NCBI GenBank assembly: GCA_946480565.1
Contig: CAMLKR010000131.1
Span: 1-6,651 of the forward strand
Direction: 5' to 3'
Source: an uncultured Arenimonas sp.
Lineage (GTDB): Bacteria; Pseudomonadota; Gammaproteobacteria; Xanthomonadales; Xanthomonadaceae
Length of the DNA stretch: 6,651 nucleotides
The position numbers and the translations under genes are program-made. The first letter of the stretch is position 1, and each line of letters opens with the position of its first letter. This document shows positions 1 through 6,300 of the stretch, piece by piece. The notes beneath the pieces are model-generated. The model had not been told where the DNA came from, made no database searches, and saw only the letters and a program-made list of their open reading frames with translations.

Positions 1-102
1 ATTTTCCGATATAAACTGCGACCTCTGTCACGGTCCGGCAGGGGCCCTTCGGGGGTTCCGGGCGCGCTGGCAGCCCTCCTGGCTCCCTCAAGGTACCTAT
101 CC
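1..102 (+). promoter_or_regulatory. Upstream region of the nuclease gene, with possible -10 element, hairpin and ribosome binding site
   Basis: TATAAA at 10-15 resembles a sigma-70 -10 element, but any -35 would lie outside the window, so the promoter cannot be confirmed. A 7-bp stem with one bulge and a TTCG loop can form at 41-59 (GGGGCCC, loop TTCG, GGG-G-TTCC). It has no T-tract, so it looks like a leader hairpin or chance GC pairing rather than a terminator. AAGG at 90-93 lies 9 nt before the ATG at 103 and is the likely Shine-Dalgarno. The frame of the downstream gene is open back to position 1 but contains no ATG, GTG or TTG codon before 103. Confidence 0.35.
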
Positions 103-3100
103 ATGCGCCATCACAAGCGCCTGCACGCCCTCTTTGCGCTGGTCGCCCTGCCGTTCGCGGCCCCGGCCAGCGCCGCCGCCACCGACCTGTTCCTGTCCGA
201 GATCATCGAGGGCAGCAGCAACAACAAGGCCGTCGAGATCTACAACGGCACCGGCGCCCCCGTCGACCTCGCGGCCGGCGGCTACACCCTGCAGTTCTAT
301 TTCAACGGCGGCACCACGGCCAACTTCAACCTGGCCCTCAGCGGAACGATCGCCGACGGCGACACCCTCGTGGTGGCGCCCAGCAATGCCAACGCCACCC
401 TCCTGGCCGCGGCCGACCTGGTGTCGGGCACCAGCTGGTTCAACGGCGACGACGCCATCGTGCTGCGCAAGGGTGGCAACGCCGGCGCCCTGCTCGACGT
501 GGCCGGCCAGATCGGTCTCGACCCCGGCAGCCAGTGGGGCGCGGGCCTGGCCTCGACCGCCGACAACACGATCCGCCGCAAGGCGACGGTGTGCGCCGGC
601 GACACCGACGGCAGCGACGCGTTCGACCCGGCCGGCGAATGGGACGGTTACGCCACCGACACCTTCGACGGTCTCGGCAGCCACACCGCGTCCTGCGGCG
701 GTGGCAGCCTGCCGACCGACCCGGCCGCCAGCACCGGCGCCAGCCCGGCCAGCCTCGCCGCCGGCGACGCCACCCTGCTGACCGTCGCGGTGGTCCCGGG
801 CGCCAACCCGGCCAGCACCGGCCTGACGGTCTCGGCCGACCTGGCCGCGATCGGCGGTTCCGCCACCCAGGCCTTCTTCGACGACGGCACGAATGGCGAC
901 GCGGTCGCCGGCGACCTGACCTTCTCGTACCAGGCCACCGTCACCGCCGGCACCGCCGCCGGCCCGAAGACGCTGCCGGTCGCCGTGGCCGATGCCGAGG
1001 GCCGCAGCGCGGCCGCCGGCATCGCGCTGTCGGTGGTCGCGCGGGTGGACATCTCCGACATCCAGGGCCAGGGCATCGGTTCGCCGCTGCCGGTGGGCAC
1101 CGAGGTGCTGACCGAGGGCATCGTCACCGCCCGTCGCGCCAACGGCTACTTCATCCAGAGCGCCCCGGGCGACGAGGACGGTGACCCGGCCACGGCCGAG
1201 GGCCTGTTCGTGTTCACCAACTCCGCACCGCCGGCCGCTGCCGCCGTGGGCAACCGCCTGCGCGTCGCCGGTCGGGTGACCCAGTTCTCGCGCACCCCGC
1301 ACGGCTACCCGCTGACCCAGCTGGGCTTCGCCAGCGCCACCGTGCTGGCCACCGGCCAGGCGCTGCCGGCGCCGGTGCTGCTGGACGAGAGCGTGCTCTC
1401 TCCGGGCGTGTCCACCGCGGCCCTGGGCCGCTACCAGGGCATGCGCGTGCAGCTGCCGGCCGCCAAGGTCGTCGGCCCCACCAATGCCTTCGGCGATTTC
1501 CACGTCACCCTGCCCCAGGTCGCGCGCCCGGCCCGCGAGCCCGGCATCGCCGTGCTCGATGCCGTGCCGCTGCCGGCCGGCAACAACATCCCGCGCTTCG
1601 ACCGCAACCCCGAGCGCCTGCGCGTGGAGAGCCGCGGCCTCGAGGGCGGCGTGGCGCTGAACGTCGATGCCGGCACCCTGATCGAGGGCATGCAGGGCGT
1701 GATGTACTACGACCGCGGCGACTTCACCCTGCTGATCGGCGACAGCAGTTCGCTGGCGATCAGCGGCGGCGCCTACGTCGCCGCCGTGCCCGCGGCCGAG
1801 GAAGGCGCGGTGCGCGTGGGCAGCTACAACATCGAGAACCTCAGCGGCGGCGAGTCGGTGCCGCTGGGCCGCCTGGGCAAGCTGTCCGAGGTGTTCTGCC
1901 AGTACCTGCGCAACCCGGACGTGGTCGGCCTGGTCGAGATCGCCAACCTCGAGACCGCCCAGCGCCTGGCCCGCGCCATCAACGACAACGAGTTCGGCAC
2001 CTGCCCGGACAGCCCGATGTACCAGGCCTACCTGCTGTCCACCTCGGGCAGCCAGCGTTTGGGCTACCTGGTCAAGACCGCCCCGCTGGCCGACGGCCGC
2101 CCGCGCGTGGAAGTGGACTCGGTGACCGAGCAGTTCGTCGGCGACACCCTGACCGCGCCGGACGGCAGCGCCAATGGCGTGCTGTTCGACCGCGCGCCGC
2201 TGCTGCTGCAGGGCCGCGTCAATGGCGAACGCGGCCGCAGCTACCCGATCAACGTGCTGCTCAACCACACCCTGTCCCTGCTGGACGTCAACGACGTCAC
2301 GCCGCGCGCGGTCTGGGGCACCGATGGCGACCGCTCGCGCGGCAAGCGCCTGCAGCAGGCGATGAAGGTGGCCGAGCTGGTCGAATCGATCCAGGCCGCC
2401 GACGCCACCGCGCCGCTGGTGCTGATCGGCGACTACAACGCCTTCGATTTCAACGACGGCTACGTGGACGTGATGGGCATCATCCGCGGCGAACCGGCCC
2501 CGGCCGACCAGGTGCTGGAGTACGGCGCCAGCGCCGTCACCCGCCCGCTGGTGAACCTGATCGACACCAAGCCGGAGGCGGAGCGTTACTCCTACGTGTT
2601 CGAGGGCAACACCCAGACCCTCGACCACGCCCTGGTGAACCAGGCCGTTCTCGACAGCACCGAGGCCACGCTCTACCACGCCCGCGTCAACAGCGACTTC
2701 GCCACCGACAACGCCGCCGACCCGACCGTGCCGGTGCGCACCTCGGACCACGATCCGCTCGTGGCCGACCTGGTGGTGCCGGCCTTCCTGGACGCGGACC
2801 TGGCGACGACGGTGTTCACGCCGTTCAAGCTGGTGTTCGACGGCCAGGTGGTGCCCTTCGTGGCCACCGTGCGCAACCGCGGCGAATCGCGCGCGCTGCG
2901 CCCGGAGATCACCCTGCGCATCGACGGTGCGCCGGCCCAGGTGCGCCAGGTGCTGGCCGCCGGCTGGGACTGCGGCGCGCCGGTCGCGGTGGCGGGCGGC
3001 AGCGAAGTCTTCTGCGGCCGCGAGACCCCGATGGCCGCGGGCGAGATCGACTTCCTGCTCGTCAACCTGGAAGCCGTGCGCCTGACCCCGATCGACACCG

Positions 3101-3213
3101 TCGGCCTGCGCGCCGAAGCCGACACCCGCAGCAACGACACCCAGGCCGGCAACGACGCCGGTGCGGCCAGCACCCGGGTCGTGGGCCGTCCGCGCTGGGT
3201 CTGGAACGACTGA
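103..3213 (+). CDS. Secreted ExeM/NucH-type extracellular endonuclease with lamin-tail, OB-fold and DNase I-like (EEP) domains
   Basis: Complete 1036-residue protein, predicted to be exported and to hydrolyse phosphodiester bonds in extracellular DNA using divalent metal. ATG at 103 is chosen because AAGG lies 9 nt upstream and a clear Sec signal peptide follows: RHHKR, a hydrophobic core at residues 9-20, then ASA or AAA cleavage near 24-26. Domains in order: lamin-tail domain about 27-198 (starts TDLFLSEIIEG; C164 and C198 may pair); Ig-like domain about 205-313 with an acidic loop at 260-271; OB-fold of the NucH/YhcR type about 315-430 (DISDIQGQG, NGYFIQS); linker; EEP catalytic domain about 570-892. 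Active-site candidates by family comparison are N576 (SYNIENL), E612 (GLVEIAN), H722 (LLNHTL), D777 and N779 (IGDYNAF), D841 (TLDHALVN), and D882-H883 (TSDHDPL). All are present, so activity is likely. C599 and C634 probably form a disulfide. One C-terminal beta-sandwich repeat follows at about 899-1023, with C957 and C971. No GlyGly-CTERM or other C-terminal anchor is seen, so the protein is probably released. The family assignment is strong; the biological role (nutrient DNA use, biofilm turnover) is inferred from relatives. Confidence 0.93.
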   Translation: MRHHKRLHALFALVALPFAAPASAAATDLFLSEIIEGSSNNKAVEIYNGTGAPVDLAAGGYTLQFYFNGGTTANFNLALSGTIADGDTLVVAPSNANATLLAAADLVSGTSWFNGDDAIVLRKGGNAGALLDVAGQIGLDPGSQWGAGLASTADNTIRRKATVCAGDTDGSDAFDPAGEWDGYATDTFDGLGSHTASCGGGSLPTDPAASTGASPASLAAGDATLLTVAVVPGANPASTGLTVSADLAAIGGSATQAFFDDGTNGDAVAGDLTFSYQATVTAGTAAGPKTLPVAVADAEGRSAAAGIALSVVARVDISDIQGQGIGSPLPVGTEVLTEGIVTARRANGYFIQSAPGDEDGDPATAEGLFVFTNSAPPAAAAVGNRLRVAGRVTQFSRTPHGYPLTQLGFASATVLATGQALPAPVLLDESVLSPGVSTAALGRYQGMRVQLPAAKVVGPTNAFGDFHVTLPQVARPAREPGIAVLDAVPLPAGNNIPRFDRNPERLRVESRGLEGGVALNVDAGTLIEGMQGVMYYDRGDFTLLIGDSSSLAISGGAYVAAVPAAEEGAVRVGSYNIENLSGGESVPLGRLGKLSEVFCQYLRNPDVVGLVEIANLETAQRLARAINDNEFGTCPDSPMYQAYLLSTSGSQRLGYLVKTAPLADGRPRVEVDSVTEQFVGDTLTAPDGSANGVLFDRAPLLLQGRVNGERGRSYPINVLLNHTLSLLDVNDVTPRAVWGTDGDRSRGKRLQQAMKVAELVESIQAADATAPLVLIGDYNAFDFNDGYVDVMGIIRGEPAPADQVLEYGASAVTRPLVNLIDTKPEAERYSYVFEGNTQTLDHALVNQAVLDSTEATLYHARVNSDFATDNAADPTVPVRTSDHDPLVADLVVPAFLDADLATTVFTPFKLVFDGQVVPFVATVRNRGESRALRPEITLRIDGAPAQVRQVLAAGWDCGAPVAVAGGSEVFCGRETPMAAGEIDFLLVNLEAVRLTPIDTVGLRAEADTRSNDTQAGNDAGAASTRVVGRPRWVWND
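2797..3171 (+). repeat. Single C-terminal Cys-paired beta-sandwich unit of the nuclease
   Basis: Residues about 899-1023 of the first protein. The unit opens with DADLATTVF, includes VRNRGES and GWDC, has C957 and C971 with 13 residues between, and closes with a GNDAGAAS segment. The same unit occurs several times in the neighbouring protein. The pattern resembles CARDB/DUF11-type Ig-like domains of secreted proteins; the exact family cannot be fixed by eye. Confidence 0.65.
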
Positions 3214-3228
3214 GGTCCCGGGAAGGCC

Positions 3229-3244
3229 GGGGCCTCCGGGCCCC
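3229..3244 (+). other. GC hairpin downstream of the nuclease gene
   Basis: A perfect 6-bp stem, GGGGCC and GGCCCC, encloses the loop TCCG, starting 15 nt after the nuclease stop codon. No T-tract follows, so it is not an intrinsic terminator by itself. It may protect the transcript's 3' end or help pause the polymerase, or it may be a chance product of GC-rich sequence. It ends at the start of the candidate -35 element. Confidence 0.35.
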
Positions 3245-3272
3245 TTGCCCCGCGACCCACTTGGGCTAGACT
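3245..3272 (+). promoter_or_regulatory. Candidate sigma-70-like promoter for the second gene
   Basis: TTGCCC at 3245-3250 (4 of 6 matches to TTGACA) is separated by 16 nt from TAGACT at 3267-3272 (4 of 6 to TATAAT, with the key first two and last bases right). Transcription would start near 3279, giving a leader of about 50 nt for the gene at 3330. The intrinsic terminator at 3290-3316 would lie inside that leader. Evidence is consensus matching only. In such GC-rich DNA, partial matches are moderately informative because TA-containing hexamers are scarce. Confidence 0.4.
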
Positions 3273-3289
3273 CGCCCCAGGGAACTGTG

Positions 3290-3316
3290 AACCCCGCTTC
3301 GGCGGGGTTTCTTTTT
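3290..3316 (+). terminator. Intrinsic (rho-independent) terminator
   Basis: A perfect 8-bp stem, AACCCCGC and GCGGGGTT, encloses a TTCG tetraloop at 3298-3301 and is followed at once by TCTTTTT (3310-3316). A G-T pair can extend the base. The C(TTCG)G loop is the very stable tetraloop class. It lies 76 nt after the nuclease stop codon and is the natural end of that transcript. It ends only 14 nt before the next start codon, so it may also act in that gene's leader. Confidence 0.88.
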
Positions 3317-3322
3317 GGGGAA
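3317..3322 (+). promoter_or_regulatory. Ribosome binding site of the second gene
   Basis: GGGGAA lies 7 nt before the ATG at 3330 and directly abuts the terminator's T-tract. It supports ATG 3330 over the only other in-frame start option, TTG at 3315, which lies within the T-tract/SD junction. An in-frame TGA at 3288-3290 rules out starts further upstream. Confidence 0.65.
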
Positions 3323-3329
3323 TCCACCG

Positions 3330-6300
3330 ATGCTGCATCGCCTTGCCGTGGCCGTCGCGGCCGTTCTAGTCCTGTCCGCCGCCGTCGTGGATGCCAAGGG
3401 TCCTCCCCGCAAGCGCATCGCGGTCACCGCCACGCCGATCTCCGCCGTCCAGGGCGACGGACTGGTCTCCGCGGCCGCCGGCAGCACGGTCACAGTCGTG
3501 GGTGTGGTCACCGCGCGCACCGCCGACGGGTTCTTCGTGCAGAGCGGCGACGGCGAAACCGACGGCAACCCGGCGACGTCCGAGGGCCTGTTCGTCCACC
3601 TGGGCGCGGCGCCGGACGCGCTCGCGACCGTGGGCCACCGGGTCGAACTGACCGGCCCGATCGAGGAGTACCTGCCGCCAGGCCGTCCGCACCAGATGCC
3701 GCTGACGCGCATGGGCGCACCCGAAACCCACACGGTATTGGCCACCGGTCAGGCGCTGCCGGCGCCGATCGCGCTCAGCAGCGCGGATCTGCATCCCGAC
3801 ATGGACGTGGCCGCCCTGGAACGCTTCGAAGGCATGCGGGTCTCGCTTCCCACCCTGGTGGTGGTGGGACCCACCGGCGCCGTGCTGGACGAAACCCTGC
3901 GCACGGCGACCTCCACCGGCGTGCTGCACGCCACCCTGTATACCGGCAACTTCAGCACCGGCCGGCCGTTCCGCGAACCCGGGCTGCCGGTGTTCGACGC
4001 CAACCCCGTGCCGCCAGGCAAGACCCCGCCGCTGTTCGACGGCAATCCCGAGACCCTGCGCATCGACAGCACCGGCCAACCCGGAGCCAGTCGGCTGGAC
4101 CTGGGCTCACCGGACCGCATCGACGGCGCCGTGGGCGTGCTGACCTACGCGGAAGCGGCCTACACGCTGCTGCCCGACCCCTCCTCGCCGCTGGTGGTGA
4201 CCAACGGCTACCGGGGCGAGGGCAGCGGCGGCAGTGCGCCCGACCAGTTCCGGATGGTCTGGCTCGACCTCGGCCGGCTCTACGACGATGCGGACGAGCC
4301 CACGCGTGCGGAGCCGGTGCCATCGACCGCTCTGTACCAGGCGCGTCTGGTGAGGCTGGCGAAGATCCTCTGCACCTTCCTGGCCAATCCGGACATCGTC
4401 GCGGTGACGGGAGCGGAGAACGTGCAGGTGTTGCAGGACCTGTCCGATGTCGTCGACAGCAACCCCAGCACCTACTGCCCCGCGCCGGCCGACTACCTTC
4501 CGCTGCTGGTCGAGGGCCAGTCGGCAGATGGCCTGGATGTCGGACTGCTGGTGTCTGCCCGCACCATCGACGGACTGAACCCGCGAGTCGAGGTCCTGGC
4601 TTCGGCCCCGCTGTTCGCGGCCGCCACCAGCGCGCATCCGGCGGGCGGCAGCGAGCCGCTGTTTCCTTCACCGCCGCTGATGGCGCGGCTGCGCGTCACC
4701 AATGTGCAAGGCGGCCAGGCCGACGTGTCGGTGCTGGCGAACCGGCTGCAGCCGCTCGACGGCATCGACGACATGGCGGCGGGAAGCGACGGCTGGACCA
4801 CGGCCGGCGAGCGGGTGATGACGCTGCGCGCGAGGCAGGCGCAGACGCTGGCCGGCTGGATCGAGGATTTCCAGCAGGCCGACCCCGATGCAGCGCTGGC
4901 CGTGCTGGGCGGCTTCGAGGCGCATCCCTTCAACGACGGCCGGGTCGACACCCTGGGCGTGATCATGGGCCGCGCGGCGCCTCCGGCGGAAACCCTGCTC
5001 GCCGTGGCCAGCCCGGTCACCACCCCGCTGACCAATGCCCTGTCCCGCACGCCCGCCGTCTGGCGCTTCAAGGGCATCCGCGACGGCCACGCCGAGGCAC
5101 TGGACCATATCCTGGTGAACGACGCGCTGCTGCGGCAGTTCGCGCTGGAATGGCGCACTTCGCGCATGAACTCCGAATTTCCGGCGTCGCTGGCGGCCAA
5201 CAACGCATCGAACTTCCGCACCTCGGAGCGCGATCCGGTGGTGATCGCGCTGGCGCCGGCGGCCTTCAGCGACGCCGACACCTCGGTGCGGTTCATCGCC
5301 AGCTCTCCTGCCACCTCGCTGCAGGAGACCCGGGTGTACTTCGACGTCGGCAACGACGGCCCCGACCTCGCGCGCGGGCTGGAGCTGGTGATGCGAAGCA
5401 GTCTGACGCCGACCGCCTACGCCGTTTCCACCGAATGGCCCGGCTGGACCTGCGATCCGCCCGAAGCCGACGGCAGCGGCAGCCTGACGGTCTGCCGCCA
5501 GACCGGGCTGGTGGCCACCGACACGCACGGCATCGTGCTGACCATTCCCGCCAATCCGGCACTGGCCCGCACCACCCAGACCTTCGAGGCGGTGCTGACG
5601 GGAGCGCACCGCGACGCCGACACCGGCAACAACAGCACCTCGGGCAGCGTCTTCTTCGAGGACCGCACCGACCTGCGCGTGAACGTGGCCAGCCCGGGAA
5701 CCGAGGACCTGATGCCGGGACAGACCGGCCGCTTCATCGTCTCGCTCGATACGCCCCGGCTGAATCCGGCCGGCGACATCTCGGTGGAACTGACCATCGA
5801 CGGCGCGGCCTCGGAGGTGACGCTGGATCCCAGCCACGACCAGATCAGCTGCGGCGCCGGCGTCGACATCGCACCCCGCCGCAGCCGCTGGACCTGCCTC
5901 GTGGCCGAGGGAGCGTACTGGCAATACACGTCCATCTCCGCCGACTTCAGCACCCGGCTGGACGACGGCAGCCGCATCGTCGGCCTGACGGCGAAGGCCA
6001 CGCCCACCCGTACCGAGCTGACTCCCGCGGACAACGAAGCCAGCGCGACGCGCGAGGTGTCGGACAAGACCGACCTGTCTGTGAGCGGCTACGACCAGGA
6101 GCAGGCCGACCTCGAAGACCCGCTATACCTCCACTTCCACGTGCGGTCGCCGCGGATCGGGGTGACGCGCAACGCCAGCGCCGAGATCCTGATCGGCGCG
6201 CCGCTTTCGTCGGTCGGCCCGGTGGCGGTGGTGCCCGACCATACCAGCGTCACCTGGACCTGCGCGGCGCCCGAGGCGGTGACGGCCGACCAGACGCGGC

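Noticed and set aside
16..31. Possible Pho box (CTGCGAC and CTGTCAC direct repeats)
   Set aside because: Only CTGTCAC matches the PhoB half-site well. The copies are 9 nt apart instead of the required 11, and they lie downstream of the candidate -10 element, so activation by PhoB is not supported.
534..1184. Forward frame of about 216 codons inside the nuclease gene
   Set aside because: The translation is dominated by Arg, Gly, Pro and His, typical of an out-of-frame reading of a high-GC gene.
3229..3244. Second intrinsic terminator
   Set aside because: The stem is perfect but no T-tract follows; the downstream bases are TTGCCCC.
97..3327. Antisense open frame of about 1076 codons covering nearly the whole nuclease gene
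   Set aside because: Its translation is rich in Gly, Ala, Arg, Val, His and Gln in low-complexity style with no recognisable domain. Long antisense frames are expected opposite strongly biased GC-rich genes, and the sense strand has a clear signal peptide and enzyme motifs.
3366..4079. Antisense open frame of about 237 codons at the start of the second gene
   Set aside because: It is a shadow of the signal peptide and OB-fold coding region, with no plausible protein features.
4668..5924. Antisense open frame of about 418 codons opposite the second gene
   Set aside because: It has the same low-complexity GC-driven composition, no domain, and no support against the well-defined sense-strand paralogue.
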